Assembly (NCBI GenBank): GCA_021604865.1
Contig: BQJU01000024.1
Location: 1 to 64,000 of the forward strand
Direction of reading: 5' to 3'
Origin: Saprospiraceae bacterium
Lineage (GTDB): Bacteria > Bacteroidota > Bacteroidia > Chitinophagales > Saprospiraceae
DNA length: 64,000 bases
Shown here: piece after piece, positions 58,001-64,000 of the stretch
Position numbering within the stretch: the first letter of the stretch is position 1
How the letters are laid out: each line of letters starts with the position of its first letter
The notes under the pieces: model-generated
What the model saw: the letters and a program-made list of their open reading frames with translations, nothing else
The model's database searches: none
Told to the model about the DNA's origin: nothing
Position numbers and translations under genes: made by a program

Positions 58001-58565
58001 TGGCGCAGTAGTTTTTATTGGGATAGGGCAATAAGGTTGAAAATTCGGATTGTAAGGCCGTAAACAAAGGGCCTTCGTCTAAGGCAACCAACTGCTCACT
58101 TTGTTGTGCATAAAGCGTAAAACTGGCCGGTTCAAACAGTAGCAAATAGTCAACTGAACCATCCATCCACACTTCACCATCCGGAGTCAGAATTTGCTCT
58201 TCTTCAACCGTCAGGGTAATGTTGTGATTGAAGACAAGTATATTAGCGGTGGTCTGGCATTGGTCTTTGAGCTGGGTGAGGTACTGTCGGATTGTTTCTG
58301 ACTCTTGCAAACAGCTGGAAGCTTGGCAGTAGTGGTCCAGATAGAGTTCAGCCTGGTGACTTTGCGCAATAACCGTATTGCCCGAAAAGAAAATGTTTAA
58401 AACTAAAGCCAGTTTTAGCCAGCTTAAATGACGGCCTAAGGCCAAAGAAAAGTCAGGGCATAACACTTGGCCACACCCCAACTTTTTCCAAAAAGTCAGT
58501 AAAGTACACATCAGATTAAGCACACTTTTCACCAGTAAAATCAAAACTATTAGCACATTTTCCAT
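51999..58565 (-). CDS. Giant secreted polymorphic toxin with zincin, ADP-ribosyltransferase-like and His/Cys modules
   Basis: The 2188-residue protein has a hydrophobic segment at about 48-68 ending in VIAQS, probably a signal peptide. A zinc site HELGHGAYVLEH (H614, H618, H625) followed by NLMDYS marks a zincin-like domain of a kind often found in Bacteroidota toxins. Near 1650-1800 lies an ADP-ribosyltransferase pattern: YHYTDGLD, R1713 in LYRGA, S1739-C-S1741 and E1779-S-E1781. The last 120 residues have H2088-G (DIHIHGQ) and C2144 (IRLFACC), like C80/caspase-like proteases. A linker GVRAWEVLSF near 1920 precedes the final AT-rich module. All activities are motif-based inference. Confidence 0.8.
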   Translation of the reverse strand: MENVLIVLILLVKSVLNLMCTLLTFWKKLGCGQVLCPDFSLALGRHLSWLKLALVLNIFFSGNTVIAQSHQAELYLDHYCQASSCLQESETIRQYLTQLKDQCQTTANILVFNHNITLTVEEEQILTPDGEVWMDGSVDYLLLFEPASFTLYAQQSEQLVALDEGPLFTALQSEFSTLLPYPNKNYCAIRQFLSGLSCGAVTLPTSPCQAEPVVEEADLTFLKLDLDELDRVQETKRRLIANHCARVVIIKLPRFSPYYKEYVENRQLPPALTEQVQSRYGGELTLFLVIPDPQSLAYTLGIQHLQDDTPEATDCASQVRHIVDWLPSLENLRIPAAIAELEEMLKGGEAYQNSQLADLALVFNRDATSRYGFDTLPHLALAPNYERLHPEDNPPYYVPWQSIKLGETDAVLARRKGGGFIPPVVSFVDDSGAAIPITSSSGEKRVLEVPSALNIESTRPVYAQLPGTDEPLNIGQLNTVAYEERMLNIVVVPVNGAHAPFTSVELKNSLRAIWNQAVVDVSVTMHNGITVAGFDGELNARTNGGLSNYTPQMRDIIRAYKAVQPPQPNVYYLFLVDRHETPGKRGYMPRKKAYGFIMNSPHTSLESYAKTMAHELGHGAYVLEHIFKTYQGQLSQGSTQNLMDYSTGTDLYKYQWDLVHDPANVWSAADADEDREYIIVNNLEQLKDFRNDDGDDVFDTDDSFTFLAPSGLPITIPAGATKVVFNSGDELGGAMGVPSFDGFELMPFGTLRYFTLDSTNYNSYFEADGNYGFTGYAEKGYPSNRYYDTLTTNLPNLTNHKAIVGFPCMEEGLIFFKVGQANIAEILTAEEIANISSSSQYSALGYRKAYDFLSGVNFQDETIEMAATPYPLFTPDAENFLRRVGDAAACNSNLALYAFVHAHQISFYPGFYRSCSENFDLLTTEGMYRHKREIVQLFLDQANYDIYSPYGDLLLAEEEIQAWKSYDKSIYKTYKEHIGGQNFSTYLEGLTEPYSSETALELADYLRVWQYEICVFEELSWPHREKIIRVLSTLTLTEDNFVDNWYLVGSDEEEENLFVHIIRTTPEEDYNNLLELFEDGGNYDFYFEVIRKLHDGPNDNDTHGYEGFVTFLANAVLTMREQTTSRPVPVYDADLGRTYYCAEIPGQGCEKIISLHRFNPFTGCSADYYARFTSDNKHQLVSGINDDACFISDPSDFASVNYNVAGRPFDYVPIYLSKDVKAELLPGQTTDMEEGALYILPYCYADLLLRKIRSAQMVFFADGAVFILSVAIAPFTLGESLALRMVTLGDVAFSGANLFVFAPANYELEISGDSYLSQSILDQWQALDMIWGAANITGAIGVGGAGLFKFTLSKGRDMYNYLKSTSQFYKNSGDLVAAFRATHRLIALTSEFNNPGLISYLRAQTAAIELSRRTRFISAALDYPIKISQENFSAYFRVVDEEVQIAGGAFAGDDVFYIIPNVWDPGLPTGSTLKVADLEGMPFKDLRQGGHGNGQVVQGDLEIFYHTNHGFFFKLIGELTTLDPSLLRFRELFNEIKAWNWSEFEGDFADWVLALNTAQRDELYKSLKAWPAGANGETLFDGLKADLFTNPLPDGLANADLRAFLEADMERLIGWEIVSSGPYRAKLSAIEFFSNRKVLQSRFKVINQGIAAAHPDIPVEELTAIYHYTDGLDNSLNSALREGNLSPFYQCFEDLLNTVLSKITPYEGEVLYRGAYGAEGEIAKTWSVGEEIGFQDFKSCSSDVVVANGFAVDNGGDVVYEITNPLAYDVTNMSFFPQESEVLFKSNSRFRVVHTEADVEIVHKGNTHLVTKVYLEFFQNPLDASGLYGIFRSKFLTQGATESAAHQLAEQTAQLFQSKGWGLQELTDELANVLVHADDGSPAILSRLSAWETPQLNNFLDDLASEQGAVLVAFLGENPEGVRAWEVLSFSSEKRASLGFLQSLLNIQSRVSYNDFNHWDAIINAFQNLTNTQKAKLVDEIRLCDEFYDNSDEFLLTFIKEPETDLKPFLNGSDLRGRGSLDLDEPDFLLQYGPGVTIEEFHQQSIETIQQYIDLSKPSHAFLFGLDESINLGVLFPQQPGILDIHIHGQYDITAGDYKFFFYHDERSWHIADAGVWLGAEELADIIMSSSEFSDINAIRLFACCGEQSGAKRIAEITGKPVLGANFIISVADNGDMHLNYGKLELYE

Positions 58566-58892
58566 TGAGTCTAGGTTTGTTAGGATTGTTTCGCACCTCC
58601 ATTTTATGGAAATACAATATTAGGCCGAGTCATTGCCCCAATGACCCAGCCACGTAGTGCTGAATTTTGCTTATCTGGCTTTAATATATCGATGTCTATC
58701 GATCATAGACTTCTGAAGTGTAACCAAGAAGTCTTAGTGCTCTTATATATATTGACGCTAGAAGTTGGGAAATTCCATACGGTTTGGAGATTTTTTTTCT
58801 TTTTTTGAAAAAAATCAATCTATGGCATTATTTACGAGACAAGAAAAGTAACGAATTAGCATTCGGAAAGTGATCTTTTGCAGCTTATCCTA

Positions 58893-59010
58893 CTCTGCCT
58901 TCGCGAAGCTACGGCGAAGCAAGGCGGTGAGTTCTTCGCCAAAGACTACCGCCACGCGCCGTTGTTGAAGCCTTTCGCTTGCGCCGAAGCTTCAGCGAAG
59001 GAGCATGGTG
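58893..59010. repeat. GC-rich stretch with inverted repeats
   Basis: Runs such as TGCCTTCGCGAAGC, GGCGAAGCAAGGCGG and GCGCCGAAGCTTCAGCGAAGG can pair with one another, giving several possible hairpins. It is much more GC-rich than the neighbouring bases. Function is unknown; it may be a terminator-like or repetitive element. Confidence 0.4.
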
Positions 59011-59086
59011 CAGATGCCCGAAGAAAACTTCTGCGCAAGCCCCCAAACATGAACTAAGCCCGATACTTGCACCAAAATTTGGGCTG

Positions 59087-59180
59087 GTACGAGTGCTTCG
59101 TACCTACCAAATTCATTTGGTTGACCCAAAAGCGCTGAAAGCCAGCTTTCTTGTGGGTGAATGGATACCCTCAATGCTAG
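59087..59180 (+). repeat. 94-base direct repeat, copy 1 (left pair)
   Basis: This copy begins GTACGAGTGCTTCGTACC, which holds the short palindrome GTACGA/TCGTAC, and ends TACCCTCAATGCTAG. It matches 59228-59321 with two differences by eye. Period 141 bases. Confidence 0.85.
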
Positions 59181-59227
59181 ATATGAGCCGACTCTAGGGT
59201 CGGTGGGTAGCCAAAAAATTTTGGCCA

Positions 59228-59321
59228 GTACGAGTGCTTCGTACCTACCAAATTCATTTGGTTGACCCAAAAGCGCTGAAAGCCAGCTTTCTTATGGGTG
59301 ATTGGATACCCTCAATGCTAG
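59228..59321 (+). repeat. 94-base direct repeat, copy 2 (left pair)
   Basis: Second copy of the unit at 59087-59180. The similarity continues weakly past the end (AGCCGACT). Confidence 0.85.
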
Positions 59322-59346
59322 TCAAAAGCCGACTTTGGCCCCCCCC

Positions 59347-59377
59347 TTTACTTACCCAATAATATCACCTATATTTG
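59347..59377 (+). promoter_or_regulatory. Likely Bacteroidota-type promoter for the guanylyltransferase
   Basis: TATATTTG at 59370-59377 matches the TAnnTTTG -7 box. TTTA lies 19 bases upstream, near the TTTG -33 consensus. The GTG start is about 50 bases downstream. Confidence 0.5.
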
Positions 59378-59429
59378 CAGATATTACCCCCTACGTTAAG
59401 CCTATATTTCTGATTACAAACTAACAGCA

Positions 59430-60506
59430 GTGAACAACAATACTTACGTTGCCATTATGGCGGGAGGAGTCGGCTCACGATTTTGGCCGGCCAGTAGAGA
59501 ATCAAAGCCTAAACAATTTTTAGATATTCTTGGCGTCGGAAAGAGTCTAATCCGCCTTACTTTTGAGCGGTTTCTTAAATTATGCCCGGTGGAAAATATC
59601 TTTATTGTCACCAATGCCAGCTATAAAGCTTTGGTCAAAGAGCACCTGCCGGAATTAAAGGACGATCAAATCCTGTGTGAACCCTCCCGGAATAATACGG
59701 CGCCCTGTATCGCATATACGGCTTTCAAACTAAATGACCTCAACCCGGATGCCAACCTCATTGTCGCTCCTTCTGATCATGTTATCCTTCAGGAGGATCG
59801 CTTTGTCACTACCTTAGAACAGGGACTGGCTTTTACAGCCGAAAATGATGCCCTGCTGACTCTTGGCATCCGCCCCAGTCGGCCGGACACAGGATACGGC
59901 TATATCCACTACCAGCCCAATACCGAGGAGGCGATCAATACCGTACTCCGATTTACGGAAAAGCCGCCGCTGGAGAAAGCCAAGGCATTTGTAGATAGTG
60001 GAGAATATTTGTGGAACGCCGGGATATTTGTTTGGCGAACCAAAATCTTATTGAGGGCTTTTGAAGAGTATGCTCCTCAAATTTACCTCACGCTCGGTGC
60101 AGGCATCTCCTGCTACAATACTGATGAGGAACAACGCTTTATTGATGAGCACTACCCCAACACCCAAAACATATCTGTCGATTTCGCCATTATGGAGAAG
60201 GCGGATAATGTATATACCCTACCTTCCAGTTTTGGCTGGAGTGACCTGGGCACCTGGGCATCTCTCTACGCCGAATCGCCTCATGATGAACAAGGCAATG
60301 TTGTCACTGGCGACAAAGTTTTTCTGACCGACACCTACAACACCCTGGTCCGTGCTCCCAAAAACAAACTGGTCGTCGTTGGCGGTTTGGATGATTACAT
60401 CATTGTTGATGAAGGAGATGTATTACTGATCTATCCCAAAGGTCGCGAGCAGGAAATCAAACAAATTAAAGGAGAGGTGGAGGATAAGTTTGGGGAATTG
60501 CTTTGA
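59430..60506 (+). CDS. manC: Mannose-1-phosphate guanylyltransferase
   Basis: The 358-residue protein has IMAGGVGSRFWPASRESKPKQFLDIL at the N-terminus, the GTP-binding signature of GDP-mannose pyrophosphorylases, then VAPSDHVI near 110, FTEKPPLEKA near 170 and WNAGIFVW. It lacks the C-terminal phosphomannose isomerase domain of the two-function enzymes. It makes GDP-mannose for the glycan. The start is GTG, favoured by the reading NNNTYVAIMAGG. It stands alone between two pairs of direct repeats. Confidence 0.93.
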   Translation: MNNNTYVAIMAGGVGSRFWPASRESKPKQFLDILGVGKSLIRLTFERFLKLCPVENIFIVTNASYKALVKEHLPELKDDQILCEPSRNNTAPCIAYTAFKLNDLNPDANLIVAPSDHVILQEDRFVTTLEQGLAFTAENDALLTLGIRPSRPDTGYGYIHYQPNTEEAINTVLRFTEKPPLEKAKAFVDSGEYLWNAGIFVWRTKILLRAFEEYAPQIYLTLGAGISCYNTDEEQRFIDEHYPNTQNISVDFAIMEKADNVYTLPSSFGWSDLGTWASLYAESPHDEQGNVVTGDKVFLTDTYNTLVRAPKNKLVVVGGLDDYIIVDEGDVLLIYPKGREQEIKQIKGEVEDKFGELL

Positions 60507-60541
60507 GTACCTGATGGGTGGCAAATGCTTTTTAATCCATC

Positions 60542-60634
60542 AAAAATTTCTGCAAAAACTTCGGTTGGGTGAAAATTTTTCCACCCCGCATTTTCTAAGG
60601 CAAAATCATCGAGAGGAAAAATTTCCTCTCAACC
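60542..60634 (+). repeat. 93-base direct repeat, copy 1 (right pair)
   Basis: The unit contains two hairpin-forming runs: GGGTGAAAATTTTTCCACCC and GAGAGGAAAAATTTCCTCTC. It matches 60736-60828 with two differences by eye. Period 194 bases. Confidence 0.85.
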
Positions 60635-60735
60635 TAGAAGCAATCAACCTTTCACTCTTAAACGATGTCATAATTTCCAATAATTGAAGCCATTGATATA
60701 CGCTCATGGCCAGAATAATTTTGACTGATCTCTCG

Positions 60736-60828
60736 AAAAATTTCTGCAAAAACTTCGGTTGGGTGAAAATTTTTCCACCCCGCATTTTCTAAGGCAAAAT
60801 CATTGAGAGGAAAAATTTCCGCTCAACC
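60736..60828 (+). repeat. 93-base direct repeat, copy 2 (right pair)
   Basis: Second copy; the last hairpin has one changed base (TTTCCGCTC instead of TTTCCTCTC), which weakens its stem. Confidence 0.85.
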
Positions 60829-61071
60829 AACTTGCCAATCAACCAATTCTGGCAAGCTTTGCTTTTTTCTTTGCTACAAATAGAGTATGTTTGTACCTAC
60901 AAACACCGTAGTGTAAAGTGAGTTAATGAATTCTGGATAGTCTTATATTGAACTTGCTTTCCACAACTGCACCAAATCTGTAGAATAATTTTCCTGTAAC
61001 AGAACAAAACGTTACCCTTTCCCTTATTGTCTTTGGATCGATTTTATAAGCCCGAGCTATAGGTAATTGTA

Positions 61072-62283
61072 ATGATTAACTACAAGAGAACATACAACAA
61101 GAGAAAACCACGCATCGCCATTGTAGATAATTCAACATGGAATATCTATAATTTTCGTTTGAGCCTGATCAAACGGCTAAGAGCTGAAGGTTTTGAAGTC
61201 ATTGTTATTGCCCCAGTGGATGAATACATCCACTACCTCAATGACAGTCATTTCAATAAACATATTGAATTAAAAAACCTTTCTCCACAAGGTCGGAGTG
61301 TAGGCCGGGATTTATTGTTAATAAAAGAGTTGTACGATATTTACCGACAAGAACAGCCCGATCTGATCATCCACTATACCATCAAACCTAATATATTTGG
61401 CAACATTGCCGCCCGATTGGCTGGTATTGCTTCTATTGCTACCATCACAGGCCTTGGTTATACTTTTTTGCACCAGAGTCTGGTCCACCGGATGGTTCCT
61501 TTTTTATACCGATTCGCTTTCCAGAAAACCCGTAAAGTTGTTTTTTATAATCCAGATGATCAACAAATATTTATCAAGAAGGAATTGATACCGGCCGAAA
61601 AAGGCATTGTTATTCCTGGTTCGGGGGTCAATACTAATCACTTTCGACCGCTGGCACTTCCCCAAAAAGAGACTTTCATTTTTTTGTTCATTGGGAGACT
61701 TTTATACGATAAAGGACTGGGAGAATTTGTCGAAGCTGCTCGTCAGTTGAAACAACTTGCTCCACATGCAGAATGTTGGGTAATCGGCGGCCTCAATACT
61801 AAAAACCCGGCAGCTGTATCTAAAAAACAAATGCTGGAATGGGTAGAGGCACAAGACATTCTTTATTTTGGTGAAGCAGAGGATGTCCGGAAATATATAA
61901 AGAAAGCGAAAGCAATTGTTTTACCATCTTATCGGGAAGGTATACCAAGGTCAATTTTAGAAGCGATGGCCATGGCTAAACCTGTGATTACAACAAATAC
62001 CGCAGGATGCCGGGAAACCGTTGAACATGGTAAAAATGGAAGTATTGTACCCGTTAAAGACTCCAAGGCATTAGCAGAATCGATGTTGAATATCTATCAT
62101 CAATCCCCTTTAGACTTATTAAAAATGGGCCAATATAGCCGGGAAAAGGCCCTGGCAGAATTTGATGATAAAATTGTTACCGAAAAATTCTTATCCTTGA
62201 TCATCAAATTGCTTAAACCTAAGAAAAGCATCAGAAACTGGAAAGAGAGAGAAAGGGAAATCCCTCAACATATTTCAATTTAG
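61072..62283 (+). CDS. Glycosyltransferase, GT4 family (PglA-like)
   Basis: The 403-residue protein has RIAIVDNSTWNIYNFRLSLIKRL in the N-terminal domain, IIHYTIKPNIFGNIAARLAG and ITGLGYTFL in the middle, and IGRLLYDKGLGEFVEAA and PSYREGIPRSILEAMAMAKPVITT in the C-terminal donor domain. The motif set resembles PglA, which adds GalNAc to lipid-linked bacillosamine, but acceptor and donor are not known here. The ATG at 61072 gives a short basic N-terminus. Confidence 0.9.
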   Translation: MINYKRTYNKRKPRIAIVDNSTWNIYNFRLSLIKRLRAEGFEVIVIAPVDEYIHYLNDSHFNKHIELKNLSPQGRSVGRDLLLIKELYDIYRQEQPDLIIHYTIKPNIFGNIAARLAGIASIATITGLGYTFLHQSLVHRMVPFLYRFAFQKTRKVVFYNPDDQQIFIKKELIPAEKGIVIPGSGVNTNHFRPLALPQKETFIFLFIGRLLYDKGLGEFVEAARQLKQLAPHAECWVIGGLNTKNPAAVSKKQMLEWVEAQDILYFGEAEDVRKYIKKAKAIVLPSYREGIPRSILEAMAMAKPVITTNTAGCRETVEHGKNGSIVPVKDSKALAESMLNIYHQSPLDLLKMGQYSREKALAEFDDKIVTEKFLSLIIKLLKPKKSIRNWKEREREIPQHISI

Positions 62284-62306
62284 TGTGCTGAGAAATTAAG
62301 GCCATT

Positions 62307-64000
62307 TTGAATAAAAATTTAATTAAAACATTCCTTTCTGCCATTGGCCCACAGCTAGTCCTTGCTATCTCTCTGGCTATCCTTTTTTTCATTTTTCTTA
62401 ATTATCCTCTCTTTAATACCTTTTTGGGTGTTAGTTTCCATTTGTTTGTATTTATTTATTTTCAAGCCTGGCTGTATTTATTTTTCGGCTTTTTATATTA
62501 CCAATTAATGTTAAAAAGATGGGAAAAATCAAAATATCTTTTTGCTTTTTTGAGTTGGTTAGCATTTAGCAGTTATCTGATTATTTTCCTGGCATCTTTT
62601 GTTGGCCGCCACAATTGGGGCCATCCTCTTCCATTTTCTATGCTGATTATTATACTAAAAGATATCCCTATCTGGCTGAATACTTTTCCAAGTAATATTA
62701 CCCCATTATTTTATGCCTTCATTTTGTTATTGGCCTTTTCCCTGTTGTTCTCATTAAAATACGCTGATAAAAAGCTGAAGGCCATAACTTCCTTTCAAGG
62801 CTGGGGGAAATGGACCTCAGTAAGTTTGACACTCCTTGCTGTAATCTTTATTTTAGTTAGCAAAATCTACCAGAAGATACCTCCCTATCCCAACAAAGCC
62901 CGTCGAGTCGCCTTTTATGCCTTCACCACACATGATCCGATTAGCTCGTTTATTTTCTTAAGCATTTGGGATGAAATTATTATACAGGATAATGTACTGC
63001 AATTGAATAAATCAAAACCCTGGAATGAACAACGCATGCCTGGTTTGACACCAAAACAAAATGTTTGCTTAATTGTAGTAGATGCCCTTCGAGCTGATCA
63101 TTTAGGAATGTACGGTTATGAGCGTCCGGTATCTCCCTTTCTGGATCAATTGGTTTTAGATGATAAATGGCAAAAAGTGCAATGGGCCAGTTCTAGTTGC
63201 AGTTCTTCCTATTGTGGAATATTGAGTATTTTAAAAGGATTATGGTGGAAAGATCAGGGTTTAACAGATTTTGGCCTTCCAGATCTATTGTCCCTTTATG
63301 ATTATCAAAATAATTTTATCCTAAGTGGAATACATCGGGGATGGTATGGCCTTGGCAATCGGTATGCCCATGAAATCAATCTCTTTTACGAAGGTGTAGA
63401 TTCTAAAGAACGTGTTTCTTCAGATGATCAATTAATATTAGATGGTTTGGAAAAAATAGAGGATTGGTCGACTCCACAATTTTTAATGATCCATTTGATG
63501 AGTTCGCATTATGCTGGAAAAAAGGAAGATGAATTCAAAAAGTATTTGCCAGCCAAGTATTCACTTGCTGCCCCTTATGAGGAAAAAAGGATTGCTTATG
63601 CCAATAATTATGACAATGGCATTTTACAAGCAGATCACTACCTTGAAAAGGTTTTTGCCAAATTAGAAGCTACCGGTTTCCTGGAAAATTCAATCGTGAT
63701 TATTACCTCCGACCATGGAGAGAATTTAGGCAAAAACGAATTTTTTGGCCATGCTGCTGGCTTGGAACCATTTCTGCTACACGTTCCATTTTTGATTTAT
63801 AATTCCAATGGTCGGCGTATTAAAAATGACTATTATGCAACCCATATAGACATTGCCCCGACTATTGCTGATTTATTAGAACTGCCGATACCGGAACAGT
63901 GGCAGGGTGTATCCCTATTAAAAGATTTCCAAAATCGGCAAAGCATTCATCAACAAACAGATGAATTTGCCATTATTAGTGCTGATTCCAGCCGGATCAT
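62307..64000 (+). CDS. Membrane sulfatase/phosphotransferase-family protein, 3' end missing
   Basis: The frame from the TTG at 62307 stays open to the end of the window (564 residues seen). The first 220 residues hold about five transmembrane helices. A sulfatase-fold domain follows with CLIVVDALRADHLGMYGYERP (first metal-binding Asp), a Ser/Cys-rich stretch (WASSSCSSSYCG) in the nucleophile region without CxPxR, and ITSDHGENLG with two metal ligands. The layout is like LtaS/phosphoethanolamine transferases and periplasmic sulfatases. It could modify the exported glycan. The C-terminal end lies beyond the window. Confidence 0.8.
   Translation, partial: MNKNLIKTFLSAIGPQLVLAISLAILFFIFLNYPLFNTFLGVSFHLFVFIYFQAWLYLFFGFLYYQLMLKRWEKSKYLFAFLSWLAFSSYLIIFLASFVGRHNWGHPLPFSMLIIILKDIPIWLNTFPSNITPLFYAFILLLAFSLLFSLKYADKKLKAITSFQGWGKWTSVSLTLLAVIFILVSKIYQKIPPYPNKARRVAFYAFTTHDPISSFIFLSIWDEIIIQDNVLQLNKSKPWNEQRMPGLTPKQNVCLIVVDALRADHLGMYGYERPVSPFLDQLVLDDKWQKVQWASSSCSSSYCGILSILKGLWWKDQGLTDFGLPDLLSLYDYQNNFILSGIHRGWYGLGNRYAHEINLFYEGVDSKERVSSDDQLILDGLEKIEDWSTPQFLMIHLMSSHYAGKKEDEFKKYLPAKYSLAAPYEEKRIAYANNYDNGILQADHYLEKVFAKLEATGFLENSIVIITSDHGENLGKNEFFGHAAGLEPFLLHVPFLIYNSNGRRIKNDYYATHIDIAPTIADLLELPIPEQWQGVSLLKDFQNRQSIHQQTDEFAIISADSSRI

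Larger units (their letters stand above)
58566..59429. other. Divergent intergenic region with repeats
   Basis: It separates the toxin gene (-) from the guanylyltransferase gene (+). From the left: 330 bases without clear content, a GC-rich part with inverted runs of GCCTTCGC and GCGAAG (58893-59010), two 94-base direct repeats, and a likely promoter. Short frames across the repeats are not taken as genes. Confidence 0.6.
60507..61071. other. Intergenic region with a repeat pair
   Basis: It holds two 93-base direct repeats (60542-60634, 60736-60828) and about 240 bases before the next gene. A possible TATGTTTG -7 box lies at 60886-60893, with TTTG 24 bases upstream, but it is 180 bases from the ATG. 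A frame of 65 codons across the first repeat is not regarded as a gene. Confidence 0.55.

Noticed and set aside
58979-59270. Open frames on both strands across the left repeat pair
   Set aside because: They are made of the direct repeats, lack recognisable content and have no plausible start signal.
58893-59321. CRISPR array
   Set aside because: Only two long repeats with unequal structure and no regular spacers; no cas genes in the window.
60490-60687. 65-codon frame after the guanylyltransferase
   Set aside because: It overlaps that gene and runs through a hairpin repeat; composition is not protein-like.

Overview
The window looks like a chromosome segment of a member of the Bacteroidota, most like the Saprospiria/Lewinella type. 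The evidence is frequent TTG starts, no clear Shine-Dalgarno sites, promoter-like TAnnTTTG boxes, a Wza-type lipoprotein with a Bacteroidota-style Wzc kinase, a GxxExxY gene, and toxin proteins with the zincin module common in that phylum. The genus is a guess; no rRNA, tRNA or CRISPR was seen.

Most of the window (373-47823 and 59430-64000, all + strand) is a very large surface-polysaccharide locus. It opens with the export and control set: a PHP phosphatase, the Wza lipoprotein and the Wzc tyrosine kinase. Next come a sialic-acid-type block (NeuB, NeuC and NeuA homologues), tailoring enzymes (sulfotransferase, formyltransferase, NodB-type deacetylase), a broken oxidoreductase, a glycosyltransferase and an ABC flippase candidate. 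A pseudaminic-acid block follows (PseB, PseC, an SpsF-like cytidylyltransferase, a PseG-PseH fusion, PseI), with an aldo/keto reductase, two Gfo/Idh oxidoreductases and a divergent third NeuB-family synthase. A compact ATP-grasp/SDR/phosphoesterase/PIG-L block comes next.

At 30675-36727 lies the most interesting part: a 1025-residue nucleotidyltransferase/glutamine-kinase-like fusion, a class I amidotransferase-like hydrolase, a second nucleotidyltransferase and a sulfatase-fold protein. Three of these match the enzyme set that makes CDP-phosphoramidate for the Campylobacter jejuni capsule. Then come a Wzy/ligase-type membrane protein, glycosyltransferases, a HisH-HisF-WbpG/PseA amidotransferase trio likely to make an acetamidino group, two SDR enzymes and the initiating sugar-phosphate transferase. 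A GxxExxY gene broken by a stop codon sits just before the last one, between copies of a short repeat.

The minus-strand segment 58565-47830 is different in kind: a polymorphic-toxin locus inserted in the glycan locus. It encodes a 2188-residue secreted protein with a zincin site, an ADP-ribosyltransferase-like domain and a C-terminal module with a His/Cys pair, followed by a putative immunity gene. Next come a 606-residue protein ending in a CdiA-like PD-(D/E)xK nuclease with its putative immunity gene, and then a start-less orphan toxin tail with its own putative immunity gene. Toxin tails and immunity genes are visibly more AT-rich than the bodies.

After this locus the + strand resumes with mannose-1-phosphate guanylyltransferase, between two pairs of about 93-base direct repeats, then a glycosyltransferase and a membrane sulfatase-family gene that runs off the end. 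The left edge holds the end of an insertion sequence.
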